From Schistocerca nitens (lineage: Eukaryota > Arthropoda > Insecta > Orthoptera > Acrididae): 64,000 nt of DNA. Below are positions 34,702 to 46,530 of the stretch, in pieces. The translations under genes and the position numbers were made by a program. A model generated the notes under the pieces. It was not told where the DNA came from, made no database searches, and saw only the letters and a program-made list of their open reading frames with translations. Within the stretch, counting starts at the first letter, position 1; every line of letters begins with the position of its first letter. The stretch lies in assembly GCF_023898315.1 (NCBI RefSeq), contig NC_064616.1, positions 533,033,102 through 533,097,101 of the forward strand. Reading direction: 5' to 3'.

Positions 34702-35988
34702 CAGGGTGGTTGTAACTCAACTTTTGCTACTTGAGCCAGTGTAGACAGAAAACTATTTACCGTATGGGTACCCAACTTTATAGGAACGGTTTTCGGATTA
34801 TGAGCTGCCGGATTTGCGTAATTGGTAGTGTTAGTTTTACGACTTTCCGTAGGTGCCGGTACTGTTACGGTGACGTGCGGTTGAGAGAAGTAGGTTAGTG
34901 TTTAACGTCCTGTCGAGAACGAGGTCATTAAAGATGGAGCACAAACTGGGATTAGGGAGGGATAGGAGGGAAATCGGCCGTGCCCTTCCGGAGGAACCAT
35001 TCCGGCATTTTCTTAAATCGGGATGGCCGGACACGGGTTTGAATCGTCGTCCTCCCGAACGCGAGTCCAGTGTGCTTACCACTGCGGGACCTCTCTCGGA
35101 ACGTGCGGTTGAAACACAAGCATTAGTGTTCATTACAATTGCAGACAGTGAAGCCACATCTCGACAAGATGAGCCGGGCCTTACTCGTAAAGCTGTTTCA
35201 TCAAAACAGCATCAGTAGTGGTGCTATTCTTCGCGAGTATCGACACGTTAAAGGAATACGGTGAGGTTCACTTTCCGAACCGAGGTCGAAGAACACGATA
35301 CGGTAATTCGAACTACTTGGCGATTTGTTAATTGCTCCTGGGAGAGGCCGATGCACAATTGAGCCACGAATTGTTAAAGAAGTTAACGTTAACACGGCTG
35401 AGAATGCTGCACGCAGCATGCGATCTCCAAGCAGTGCACATGCTGTGTCACGACATACGAATGGTCCACCGTTCGGAAAGAGTTGCTAGCAACTGTGAAA
35501 TGTACGATATTGCAGTGCCTGTGTTGTTCAGAAGTAGGATGCGCATCGTGCTTCTGACAAACAGAGACACTGCAAAATCCTATCTATCCGCCGACATTGG
35601 GCAAGCAATTTTCAATTAAAATGTCTCCCCTGTAGTGGATATACATAATGAATATATGAGTACAGGTTGTAGACACATGGTTCACGACATATGCAAATTT
35701 GGCAAATGAGAATACATTTCAGTTGTATAATGTTATCTCTAGTGCAGTTTCAGGCTGTCGCGGATGTAGATGGTCGTCACAAAAGTTCTAACCTGGAACG
35801 TAAACATGGTACGCAGTTAACAAATATTACCCTGTGTTGTGGAGATTAAAATGTGTTCCTTTTAATGGTTTATCTTTTATTTCTCTTCTGCATATCCTTA
35901 CAAGTGTTTCCATAAAGTTCTATTGTTCTACGAACCCTCGTTTTAATGGGGCCCTCTCAAGTAGCGAAAGTTAATTTGTAACCCCCTG
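34702..35988 (+). mobile_element. TIR DNA transposon of mariner/IS630 type (DUF4817-like protein)
   Basis: The ends are inverted repeats: cagggtggttgtaactcaac...gctacttgag at 34702 and its diverged complement at 35950-35988 (...ccccctg), each next to a TA (34700-34701, 35989-35990). After the inserted SINE, broken frames read MSRALLVKLFHQNSIS.GAILREYRHVKGI and FELLGDL..APGRGR. That is the N-terminal domain (often labelled DUF4817) with L.KLFY.N.....ALREYRR.KG...G of insect mobile-element proteins. The C-terminal half is shortened to below the catalytic region. It begins 60 bp beyond the host donor site. Confidence 0.78.
34885..35100 (-). mobile_element. tRNA-derived SINE (family 3), minus strand
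   Basis: Plus-strand reading ggttagtgtttaacgtcctg ... acgaggtcattaaagatgg ... cggccgtgcccttccgg ... gatggccggacacgggtttg ... gtgtgcttaccactgcg is the antisense of a widespread orthopteran SINE whose head contains gtggttagcacactgg and a B box near gttcaaacccg. The 12-bp duplication acgtgcggttga flanks it (34873-34884 and 35101-35112). It is internally shortened relative to my recollection of the family. It sits inside the TIR transposon. Confidence 0.9.
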
Positions 35989-36235
35989 TACTCTCTATGT
36001 GATTATGGCATTACTGCATCTCTCTCATAAATTTTCCAGTGTAGCCGTCCGAAATTAAGTGTAAGCGTCCACCCACTTCACTCCTATAATTCAGTCAATA
36101 GCATCTGAAAAATTTAATTCAGGGAGTTCGGAAAATATTTATTCGGTTGTGAAAACAAACAGGTTACCTCACAAAAAGACCACACGCCAATTGGATTTTT
36201 TATACTTACGGTACATGGTGTTCAGAACTCAAATA

Positions 36236-37601
36236 CACTGATGGAATACAAAAGTAGCAACAAAAAATAATTAAAGCAGAGTAATGAAATTTCGGGAATA
36301 CAATTGTGTACGTAACATATTGAAGTGATTAAAATTGTAGGATCACATGGTAATGTAAGTGTGAGATAAGCCATTACAAATGTGAAATGCTGGTTCGTTA
36401 ATAACCGGTATGACAGCCAGAATGTTGAATGCAAGCATGCAAATGTGCATGCATTGTGTTGTACAGGTGCCGGATGTCAGTTTGTAGGATGGAGTTCCAT
36501 GCCCGTTACTCCGATCGTTTAGTACAGGGATCGTTAATGCTATCTGTGGACGATGCTAGCGTTCCTGCCCGATGATGTCTCATATGTGCTCGACTGGAGA
36601 CAGATTTGGTGATTGAGCAGGACCAGTAAACATGTCGACACTATGTAGAGCATGATGGGTTACAACAACGGTATGTTGTTGGAGAACAACCCCTGGGATG
36701 ATGATCGTGAATGGCAGTAGAACGTGTTGAATCACCTGACTGACGCAGAAATTTGCAGTCAGGGTGCGTGGGATAACCATGAGAGTGTTCCTGCTACCAT
36801 ACGAAATCGCAACCCAGACCATACGTCTAGGTGTAGGTGAAGTGGGTCTAGCAAGCAGACAGGTTGGTTGCAGGCCCTCAACTGACCTCCGTCCAACTAA
36901 CACACAGCCATCTCTGGCTCCGCGGCAGAACCAGCTTACATCAGAACACAACATACCTCCACCCAGCTCTCCAACGAGCTCTCGCTTGACACTTGACACC
37001 ACATATGTCGCAAATGCCTGTGGTTTGGGGTCAGTTGAACGCACACTACTGAGCGTTTGCTTGGAGCTCTCTTTGAAATAACGAATTCGTAACAGTTGGT
37101 TGTGTCAGTGTGGTGCCAACTGCTGCTCATATTGCTGCTGCAGATGCAGGACGATGCGGCAAGGCGATGGTCTCACCTCCCGGTAGTGCCATACGGCTGT
37201 CAGCAGCCCGGTCTTATTGCGACCGTACATTCCGGTGACCACCGCTGCCAGCAATCACATACTGTGGCTACATTTCTGCCTAGACTTTTTGCCATACCGC
37301 AGAAGGAACTTCCGTCATCTCGTTGCCCTGTTATACGAAGTAGGTCAAACTCAGTGAGGTGTTGATAATTGCGTCTTTGTCGCCTTAACAGCATTATTGA
37401 CAAACATCAGCTCACGACGTCCAATCTGGAAGGTAACTAACACTCGCGACCGTCACAGGGTGTATTTAAAACAAACCTGATTTGCATCGTGATATTGGTG
37501 CTACTAGCGACTATCGCGAAATTTGACTAGACATCATATTTCAGATGTAGAAACACGCCCACCAAATTCCTTCTTTGTGTTGCGATTTTACCCCCTCAGT
37601 G
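36236..37601 (-). mobile_element. Tc1-like transposon, near full length, decayed
   Basis: The left end cactgatggaatacaaaag follows a TA (36234-36235). The right end ccccctcagtg stops at 37601, where the flanking TA has become CA. On the minus strand, N to C: HLTEFDLLRITGQRDDGSSF with SLGRNVATVCDCWQRW and RPG (helix-turn-helix), then after shifts MVWVAISYGSRNTLMVI, and SPNLSPVEHI near the DDE third residue. Length is typical of Tc1 elements, but frames are broken in several places. It landed in the end repeat of the surrounding TIR element. Confidence 0.85.
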
Positions 37602-37790
37602 CATCAGTCCGCCAGGCAAGAAATGTAACTCTCAACAATTCTTAAGGAAATCGACTTTGAAGTTTTCGTAGCGTCTTTTATACCCAAAAGTGAAGTCCGT
37701 TTGTCGATGGGCGAGTGATTCTGAAGTAAAATGCTCGCTTACCATGTGCGTTGCCTAAGTTTGTTTCTTGTCTGTGGTGACTCTTTAAAC

Positions 37791-37904
37791 GAAACTGAGT
37801 GTTCCTTGAGCATTTCCATAGTGTGTAAAATACATAAAGATGAAAACGAAACTGAGTGTTCCTTGAGCATTTCCATAGTGTGGAAAATACATAAAGATGA
37901 AAAA
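37791..37904 (+). repeat. two tandem 57-bp units
   Basis: gaaactgagtgttccttgag... is repeated exactly in tandem, 37791-37847 and 37848-37904, with only one or two differences (gtgtgtaaaa against gtgtggaaaa, and the last base). The near-identity points to a recent duplication inside an otherwise old element. Confidence 0.9.
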
Positions 37905-38764
37905 TTTTAAGTTTCAATATTCATTTAATGTCTAGAATCTTTTATAAAATATTAGTAATTAAGAAGTTATATTTGCAATGAAAACTCGCTTTTTGTGTGC
38001 AACTTGTAATTAAAAATAAGATGATGTGCTTTTTTCATAAAAATTACAATCAGGTATGTCTAAATTAGAATTTATTTATTAATTTTTGTATATAAATGAT
38101 GTAGTTATTTGAATGGAACGGGAAGAAAACGAAAAAGTAATGACGGAAACCAGACTCGAACCAGCGGTCCAGCAATTATCATTCTCGAACGCTATTGATT
38201 TTTTTTTTTTCATTTTTACATATTTTACGATCTACGGAAATGCTCTTGCAACATGCAACGTTGTTTAAAAATTTGCACTGGCCGGGAATCGTTACCCAAG
38301 CCTATGCGTGGCAGGTGATCATGCTACCACATAACGGAGCTGCTTGTAGAAAAATCGGACTTACTGTAGGTTGTTAAAGACGCTCGGAAACCTTCAAATT
38401 CGTTTCTATCGAAATTTTCTTAAAATTGCATTGAACAGCTGTGGGTTACAGATATTTGAGTTCTGAACTCCAAGTACCATAAATATAAAAAATTAAAAAA
38501 AAAAAACAAAACAGATTGCTGTGTGGTTTTCATGTCAGACTGCAATAAAGTAGTCTGCATTTTATTATACAGTTATCGGTTTCGAGGCTTTTAGCCTCCT
38601 CAGAAACTGTACCTGTTAGCAACAGAGACACACAATAAACCTGCACAGTAGATGACGCAAATTTGTTTGAACAGAACCAGTTCTGGAAGGCGTGCGGGAC
38701 AGTTTCTCTGAAGTTTCCAAAGTAAGAGAGAGATACAAGCAGAAGTAAATCTACGGGGGCAGGT

Positions 38765-39445
38765 CGTGATTCGTGTTTGGTTGCCTTCTCGTGGCAAGAA
38801 CGGCAAAAGGACGGGACTAACAACATTGTGCACGTACTGAACGCTGGGTAGCGTCGCCTCTAGAAACACCGAACGTGAACGGGAGTAATAGGCATTAGGC
38901 CTGGGGTGAGGCCAATGTGTCTTTGACGAATGCGCTCTACGAGAGAGCGCTCATCAAGTCAACGCCCAGGCACAATCTGCTTTCATCGCTGAAGATCACG
39001 GCGCGCCATTCTGTCTTCCAAGTCATCCCCTGACGGCACCAGTCGAGCCCTGCATGTCGATGCTGTGGCGTGAGCGGCAGACATGCCGTAGGTGTGCATG
39101 CCAATGGTCCCACTGCTAATAGCCGGTTCGCAAGAGTTCGTGTTGACTCGTCTGGACTGACTAGCCCTCTTACCTGTTCTATGGTAACTGTACGACCTGC
39201 TACTGATCCCCCTGCAAGACGACGAATCTGGCGGACATCTGTGCTGCACGGGCGTTCAGAACCTCGTCAGAATGTTCACGTGACCACTGATACCACCGTC
39301 GTTACACAACTAACACAGGACGTCCAACTTGTGTGGCGGTTCTCCTAAAGGACCATCAGCTACTTGGGAGGCCACAATCTGACCCATTTCAAACTCACTC
39401 ATTTGGCTGTATGAAGCAACAGTGCGTCCCCGTGGCATGGTTGGC
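38765..39445 (-). pseudogene. Tc1-like transposase, N-terminal two thirds
   Basis: Minus strand: start near 39441 with a MPRGRTVASYSQMSEFEMGQIV-like leader (long frame broken); the linker and HTH region with shifts; then WKTEWRAVIFSDESRLCLG around 39000 (first catalytic D in FSDES); RIRQRHIGLTPGLM; and VFLEATLPSVQYVHNVVSPV followed by LLPFLP. It stops just before the FQQDNARPH block, so the C-terminal third is absent. Confidence 0.8.
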
Positions 39446-40220
39446 AGTTGGTTCACACGCTTGTACCATACTGAACCTTCTGGCTGTGAGCATTCCCTAT
39501 TAAAGAGTAGACACGGATGGCGCTCTGGTAGCTATGCCACTACGCTGTCTGTCAGCGGTCGACGCTGAAACCATTACCAGTACATCTACTATCCCCCAGG
39601 TGGCATGTATCGTCATCGGATCAAAATCGACGGCGTCTTTCCGTGTGTACTAATTTTTTCCAGCAGTGTGTTTCGCTATCAAGCACCACCTCGTAACATC
39701 GTTACTACATTCTCATGTTTCTCCACATGTCCTCCTCTCATATAGTTATACTGATAATGGTCCATCCGTTTTTTGAGATTACATTTTTGCTACCACCGGC
39801 TGGACGATATTGGTGTACTTATAAACCCTATTTGGATTTTCTAATCCATAGTAATGTTGCTACTGTCTTAAGCGTTGGTTAATATGAGAGATTTAGCATT
39901 ATTATGAAAATATCGTTTTATATAACCCTTTTTATCAGATTGAAGTTTCAGCAGTAAATCATATAGTTTTCTCGTAGCTATGTCTGTTACTATGTGTATC
40001 ACCTCTGCCATACACCGATGAATTTCCGGTTATCACCATTCTTGTTACTGGGTAGCTTACGACCTGTACTATCACACGTTTTGTTTATAGATTTATTGAA
40101 AAATAATTTTGCCAGTCTCATTGCTGTCTCTGGCATAGATTTATCCATTTTCTGCCTCCACTTCTTCTTTATCTATTTCTTCGACTTCAATTTGCCCTCA
40201 TTTCCCATCTTCTGATATGA
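39446..40220. other. unassigned AT-rich DNA
   Basis: No gene or repeat was recognised. Confidence 0.4.
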
Positions 40221-41669
40221 CACATTATCTGCATAAAAGTATGCAGACACCTATTAATGGCCACTAATATGGAGTTTGTCCACGCTTCACCTTTATGACT
40301 GCTTGACTCTGCTGCGCACATTGTGAATAATGTGTTTGAATTTGTGTGGACGTATGACAGCCTGTTATTCCTCAAGAGCCAAAACCAGAAAAGATAGCAG
40401 TATTGGACGCTGGCGTCCAAAAAGAAGTCGACAGTTTGACCTTCCGCAAAGGTGTTCCATTGAGTTATGTCTACACTGTGGGCAGGTGAGCCCATTTCAG
40501 GAATGTTATTGTCCGAAACGATTGTTTTCAGATGCACCTTAGTGGAAGGGTGCACTGTCATGCTGAAACACTCAATTTTTGTCTCCGAACTGTTCCACTG
40601 CTATACATAGTATACAATATCGTAACACCACTTCTTCCGTTCTTCCGTACTTCGCTACACTTGATGGCAAGTAACGCTCTTTAGACATTCGCCAAACCCA
40701 TTCCTTTTCCATCTAATGGGAATAGGGTATAGCACGATTCATCTCTCGATTCCCGTCATCAACTGTCCAGTAGCGTCATCCTTTACACCATCTACAGCGT
40801 CGCTTCGAATTGACTACAGAAATGGGTGGCTTATGAGATGGTGCTCGACCATTGCATCGCATCCTTCTGAACACCCTACGCTCGGTCATTGTGGTGGCTG
40901 AACTGTTCGTAGTACTTTGGAACTTACCAGTGGTTCTTTCCGATGGTTTCACCCTATTTTGTACAACCGCCCTCTGCAATCTTCGACGGCCCCATTCCGT
41001 CAGTACGTTGGGTCTGGTCTTGGATTAGATGTGGTTGCCCCTTCGTGTTTCCTCTTTACAATCCAATGCATACTGAGTCGGATCAGAACTGACCAGGAGG
41101 GATGTGCAGCAGTGCTGCACCAATGGGAATGGAAGCCTTCAGCTGAATGTGACTGCGGTGAAGAGTAGCAAACAGTATGTCATATAACATTTGAATGTTC
41201 CCTCAGATAATTCAGAGGTACAATAGAAGACCTCCATGATTTGTCTGTAGAAGCAACTGATTGTATTTTAAACCTGGACTTAGAGCTATGAAGTTATTAC
41301 GAACTTCAGATTCCGTGTATCTGTGTAGAAATGTGTATATTTGTTGAAAATAATTTTCTAGTATTTCCTTCTCTCATAAAACGATAAATAAATGACTAAA
41401 TAGCAGTCACATCACCAGCATGTCTATTTGGCCAGCACAAGAAGGGTTGATATGTCCCTGATGGGTTTGTCACTTACGCGTCCTCCTCTGGCTGTTCCAC
41501 GTAAGAAGTCACTGAGCGCTCCTGGTCGACCCACTCTGCTGTCACTGCTTCTCTACTGACTACTAATTACTCTCCGCCTACATTTACATTGGCCGTTCCG
41601 CTTCTCGTGACATCTAGTGCTCAATTACGCACTTGATAGAGGTGTCCGGATATTTTTCAACATATAGTG
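40221..41669 (-). mobile_element. Tc1-like transposon, near full length, split by a LINE end
   Basis: End repeats cacattatctgcataaaag (40221) and ctttt-like ...tccggatatttttcaacatatagtg (41669) are diverged complements. TA flanks the right end (41670-41671). Minus-strand pieces include the N-terminal start near 41540, HTH remnants, and VHLKTIVSDNNIPEMGSPAHS near 40490, corresponding to the region before the catalytic D/E of the C-terminal half. A 340-bp LINE 3' end interrupts it at 41064-41403. Numerous breaks. Family identity (tacactatctgatcaaaag... type ends) is from memory. Confidence 0.75.
41064..41403 (+). mobile_element. LINE 3' terminus inside the Tc1
   Basis: The frame reads LSRIRTDQEGCAAVLHQW and CDCGEE, then HI.FECSLR.FRG and DLHDL...DCILNLDLEL with a stop. 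This is the RNase H/zinc-knuckle-like C-terminus (CDCG....H....C) of Jockey/I-type LINEs, followed by a short 3' UTR ending in ataaataaatgactaaa. The Tc1 sequence resumes at about 41404 (gcagtcacatcaccagc). It is strongly 5'-truncated. Confidence 0.75.
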
Positions 41670-42274
41670 TATATGCAAAAGTTAGTGAAACGAGGGAATA
41701 GTATATTCTCAGTCTGCTTTGTTTACAAAACTTTTATTCATCTGCAGTATGTTACAAGTATCTGCACATGTAATTTCGGCTGCGTATAACTCTAATTGTC
41801 TTTGTTGCTTTCACCTGAATTGACGTACGTGTCATTAATGTCCTGTTGACTTCTCGATTGGTCAGATACTTCAGTTCATATCACTGAAGGATGTGAAGAG
41901 TTGTGGTAGGGAGACTGACGTGGGCATCTCTAATCGTACTTCTGTACCAATTCAATGCACGCGAACGATTTGATAATTTTTCTCTTCTCAAAATTATATG
42001 CGTTCTCACAATTTAAGTAAAAAATTTGTTAGTAGCTGTAATGTAACATTGACGTAACGAATCACGTAAAACCGCTCGAGCATTAGGTTGCTTTGCGGAA
42101 CAGGGCTGATACTCCCTCCTCCTCCTCTTCTTCTTTTTCTTTTTCTTTTTCTTGTCACTTTTCGCTCAAGACTTCAAGGCAGGTGTTGAGCTTTGTTCGC
42201 CATCATAAGATGCACTCAGTTTCGGTAGAAAATACTTTACTAGTGCTGGGGATAATTGCATACAGGCAAAAATA
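41670..42274. other. unassigned DNA with a pyrimidine run
   Basis: No gene was found. A polypyrimidine microsatellite (ctcctcctcttcttctttttc...) occupies 42111-42153. Confidence 0.45.
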
Positions 42275-43419
42275 CATTGTTGTGACAAAAGCCATGGGAT
42301 ACCTCCAAATATAGTGTCGGGCCCCCTTCTACCCGGCGTATGCAGCAGCCGACATGGCGCGGACTCAGCAAGTCGTTGGAAGTCCCCTGAAGAAATACTG
42401 AGCCATGCTGCCTCTACAGCAGTTCATAATTGCGGAAATGTTGCCGGTGCGGGAATTTATGTACGCATTGATCTCTCGATTATATCTCATAAATGTCGGT
42501 GGGATTCATGTCAGACGATCTGGGTGGCCAAATCATTGTCGAGTTGTCCAGAATGTTCTTCAAACCATTTTCGGACAATTGTGGCCTGGTGACATGACAG
42601 CGTTGTTTGGGAACATGAAGTCCACGAATGGCTGCAAATGATCTCCAAGTAGCCGAACATAACCATTTCCAGTCAATGATGGGTTCAGTTGGACCAGAAG
42701 ACTCAGATCATCACATGTAAACACAGTCAACACAATTATGGAGCAACCACCAGCTTGCAGTGCCTTGTTGAAAACTTGGTTCCACGGCTTCGTGGGGTCT
42801 GCGCCACACTCTAAGCCTACCATCAGCTCTTGCCATCTGATATCGGGGCTCATCCGCCAAGGTTACGGTTTTTCAGTCGCCTAGGATCCAACCGATTTCG
42901 TTACGAGCTCAGAAGAGGGGCTGCGGGTGATGTCATGCTGCCATAGCCCATTAGCGCCAAATTTCACCGCACAGTCAAAACGGACAGTTCGTCGTACGTC
43001 GCACATTGATTTCTGCGGTTATTTCGCGCAGAGTTGCTTTTCTGTTAGCACTGACAACGCTGCTGCTCTCAGACATTAAGTGAAGGCCGTTACCACTGCG
43101 TTGTCCGTGGTGAAAGATAACGCCTGAAACTTGTTAATCTCTGCACACTCTTGACACTGTGCGTCTCGGAATGTTGAATTTCCTAATGATTTCCGAGACG
43201 GAATGTCCCATGCGTCTAGCTCCAACTACCATTCCTCGGTGGAAGTCTGTCGACTGCCGTCGTGCGGCCATAAACATGTCGGAAATCGTTCCACGCGACT
43301 CACCTGAGTACAAATGACAGCTCCACCAATGCACTGCCCATTTATTCCTTGCGTACACCGATACTACCGCAATCTGTGTATGTGTATACCGCTATCCCAT
43401 GACTGCTGTCACCTCAGTG
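42275..43419 (-). mobile_element. Tc1-like transposon, essentially full length
   Basis: End repeats cattgttgtgacaaaagcca (42275) and ...atgactgctgtcacctcagtg (43419) are complements and lie directly inside TA dinucleotides (42273-42274, 43420-43421). Minus strand, N to C: an HTH (HRGMVVGARRMGHSVSEI, then KFNIPRRTVSRVC) at 43140-43260; the linker; a catalytic-core segment with a VFTCDDLSLLVQLNPSLTGN-like stretch (usual W.GLGPLV.....T.N); YVRLLGDHLQPFVDFMFPN; and a C-terminal end with a MNP-type motif. Length 1145 bp, somewhat short for the family. Stops and shifts, plus a small loss near the middle, show that it is dead. The first 300 bp match the fragment at 53695-54001. Confidence 0.88.
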
Positions 43420-46400
43420 TACCTTTCAAATGTACTAGTATGCATTTATCGAAATTTATCGATCTCAGCCGAATCGGGAAGACATTCGGTTATAACTTAT
43501 GTAAGTTCTATGAGATACTCGATTCAGTCTGCATATCACCGTGCACTCTGAAAGATCAACATGAAGCTCAAGTCAGAAATATCTCTCTCTTACTTTGGAG
43601 GGGAAACTGCTTTCTGGTCGAGTGAGACTGTTCATTGCTACGTTTATAGAAAGTGTATACACTGATGCGCTGTCCTCTTTTACTACGAGGGGTTCCACAC
43701 CATGGAAAATAACTTGAATCCGAAGGAATTTGCGTATCAGATGTTACGCCTTTCTGTCAGTAGCGTGGTTGCCTCTGGCGGTGTTATACTCCACGGTTAA
43801 CGTTGTGTTATCTGCTGGATATAGCTTAAGGATCATGACTGATGGAAAATTAACATCATCACGGAATCAGTTCTGTGAGTGTGTCATTCGAGGCATCATT
43901 TAATAGTTTACTCGAAATTTTGTTGCCATAATCGCTTGTGTTCGTGAAGGGCTAGGAGACAGTGATATGGATTAAGTACTTCTTGATAGAATACGGCGTT
44001 TGTAAGATCGAGGGCAAGTGCTAGCTATCACTTCCTACAGTAAGAATGAAGACGGGTATTAGCAAATGTGAGGCCGTGACTCCTGTGTTGAATTGTTGAA
44101 TGTGAAGTTGTTGGACCAGTGGTCGCAAGTTTGTCGCTTAAAAAGTTTCCTATAGGCCATCCTGGGCAGAGTGCTTCTTGTCGTTGAAGAAAGTCAAACT
44201 TTTTGAATGTGCTTACATGTTGTAGTGTGTGTGCTAGAAAAAATTATGTCTAGAATATCATTATTTGTTTGTTTTCTTTTTAATATTATAATGAAACATT
44301 CTTGTGTTGTTGCTGACTTAGCTAACCACTGTCAACTTTGATATCATTGTAATTATCTTCCAAGTTGAAATAGTTGAAAAATGCATCGCCCAGCACGCTG
44401 AACACGCCCATGGTGAATGGTTATCACAAAAGAATAGATAATCTTCATGAAGTTGAATTTGACTAGTATGCCTGAATGCTCCAAACCAAGGGTTAGTCTG
44501 GCCTTTCCACAAATACCTCTCCATTGTGGTGGCACCTACGATATGGCTCAGCCACGCAAGCCACTCCAACATGGAACGGTTCATCGCTACTGCGGGATTG
44601 TGGATATAAATATTTATTAACTGCAATTCGTGTTTAATATAAGTACAATTAGGTCCCCAAAGTACAAATAGGTCCCCACTCCAACGAATAAAGTGAGTAC
44701 TGAGGTTGCATATACACTTAGAAGTATGTACGGAGGATGTAAACTAATTCTCGATCATTTCGTAAAAGATTCAGGAAAGGAGTTTACTTTACTAATTTCA
44801 TAAAGGTAATGCTGGAACATGAATATAATTAATAATCTTGGTTTATCCTGTTTTTATTTTGAAAGCTTCATTTCTGGAGCAAGGCAACAGAAAGCGTAAA
44901 TGTATCATATTTAAAATGCTTCACCGCACGGGATTACTTCAAGTGGATTGGTATGCTGCTAGATTTGATAAATCAGTGCAATCTTACAAATCTTAAAACA
45001 ATTGACATGAGTGCTGCTGATGTGATAGATCATAGGTTTCTACCGACAATTTTCTTATAAGATCAGTGTGACTAACCCAGGAACAGCTAAATTTATAGTC
45101 GGCAATTTTGTTTGACTTGACAAACAAAAACAATTTTAAAGTATGTCTTCGTTATAAAGCGTTCTACCTATATACTCAGAATTCTGGCTGTTCAAGAGAC
45201 AAAGCAAACAAGATACCTACTAAACATTACATGTTTTGATATGTAGCATGAGGTTTCTTGCAGCAGAAGAGCGAAAGTCAAATACCCATCCACATATTTC
45301 ACTGTAAAATCATAGGAAAAAAGGAATCAAAGTATTTGTAACGAGAGTTGATTCTGCCAGAGTACTGATGCTCTAGGCTAGCGGAGAAAGAGAGGGTACA
45401 TGTAGATATTAATACGGCACAGGTAGAGCATCGAGCACTTATACAACAGCGAGAGCTTCATATCTACGTACAACTGTAGAATAATCTTTGTTAATATTTC
45501 GATCTCTGTAAACTCATATGCTATACAGAAGTACCATGATGGGTTCTTTCCACATGGAAAGAGTATTTGAAAGAAATCTGCGTAATTTATTGGAAAAAGA
45601 TAAAATAAATATGAATGGACTATTGATTTTGGAAGGAAAAATGGTACTGAAATACGAAGGCCTACAAAAAGTGTGTAGAACAAGCGACCAATGGCGTTTA
45701 AGATGTCACAAATGCGTTGCACTCAATGACTTACTCCTCTTTCTCTGTGACGTTTTTCATTTGTATGTTCATGATAACCAACGGAAATGTGAAATGTTTG
45801 TTTTCGATCTGTTAAGAGGGAGATATAAATAGATAGAGAGAAAGTTAAACGGCGAGAACGCGAAATGTTGTTTGTGCCAACTTGCGGTGTTTTGTAAGAC
45901 TGGGTACACAGTGTGGCAGATTCGGCGAGACCTTCGGCCAACAATGACGATACAACCGGCGGGACCGGAAGAGGAACCTGAGAAGAGCGTAGCGAATGCT
46001 TTTATCCCGTGTATAATGGCACTTCATCTGCAAGATATATCGGAACACATTGTAAAGACTGTTTTGCGCCCATAGGCTAGAAAAGGATCAATTCGAACTA
46101 TGAAAGCGTCCACCAAATCAACTGCCAATATATACCGCTGAATATCGTTGCTGCGAACATCAACAGCATACACAATTATTGAAACCAAACACTTGGATGG
46201 TCACGGAACATTATCTGTCGGTATTATGCAGAATAAATTACTATCACACTAAGGTTCTGGAGCTGATTTCGTATTGTTGGGACTGTATTTTAGAGAATAC
46301 GTCAATATTGAAGTAAGTCACCGAGTAATCAACTGTAATAGCAGCTGCAGTCTTAGAACGTCATGGGAATCAATAGTGATTAAGAAGAGGCAGGGCTCCG

Positions 46401-46495
46401 TGCGACTGCAAACAGAACGACTTGGCGTCGAGGGTAGTCTCAAACCAGCGGCCATGCCACCAGCGCGCGGACCCAACGATAACTGGTGGTGTTCC
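43420..46495. other. unassigned DNA (~3 kb)
   Basis: I recognise no gene here. The longest frames are 114 codons (45378-45722, -), 104 codons (45518-45832, +; contains WRLRCHKC) and 102 codons (44318-44626, -). None has a domain that I can name, and the first two overlap, so at most one could be real. No SINE or end repeat was seen. Confidence 0.4.
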
Positions 46496-46530
46496 GGGTG
46501 TGTGTGTGTGTGTGTGGGGGGGGGGGGGGG
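46496..46530 (+). repeat. (GT)n(G)n microsatellite
   Basis: gtgtgtgtgtgtgtgtg is followed by about 16 G. Homopolymer length may be an assembly estimate. A 147-codon frame (46274-46714) reads straight through it, giving CVCVCVGGGGG, which argues against that frame being a gene. Confidence 0.9.

Larger units (their letters stand above)
36168..38538. mobile_element. TIR element (~1.0 kb) split by a Tc1
   Basis: Left end (cctcacaaaaagaccacacg ... ttcagaactcaaa, 36168-36235) and right end (tttgagttctgaactccaag ... gtgtggttttcatgtcag, 38456-38538) are diverged inverted repeats. An inner pair matches too: ttcttaaggaaatcgac...gcgtctttta at 37640-37680 with taaagacgctcgg at 38377. With the Tc1 at 36236-37601 removed the element would be about 1 kb and non-coding. 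The MITE at 31521-31836 has the same ends and is a shorter family member. Confidence 0.75.

Noticed and set aside
45518-45832. FLYWCH-like zinc finger protein
   Set aside because: WRLRCHKC with a preceding KYEG hinted at it, but the spacing of Cys and His residues does not fit and the remainder shows no match.
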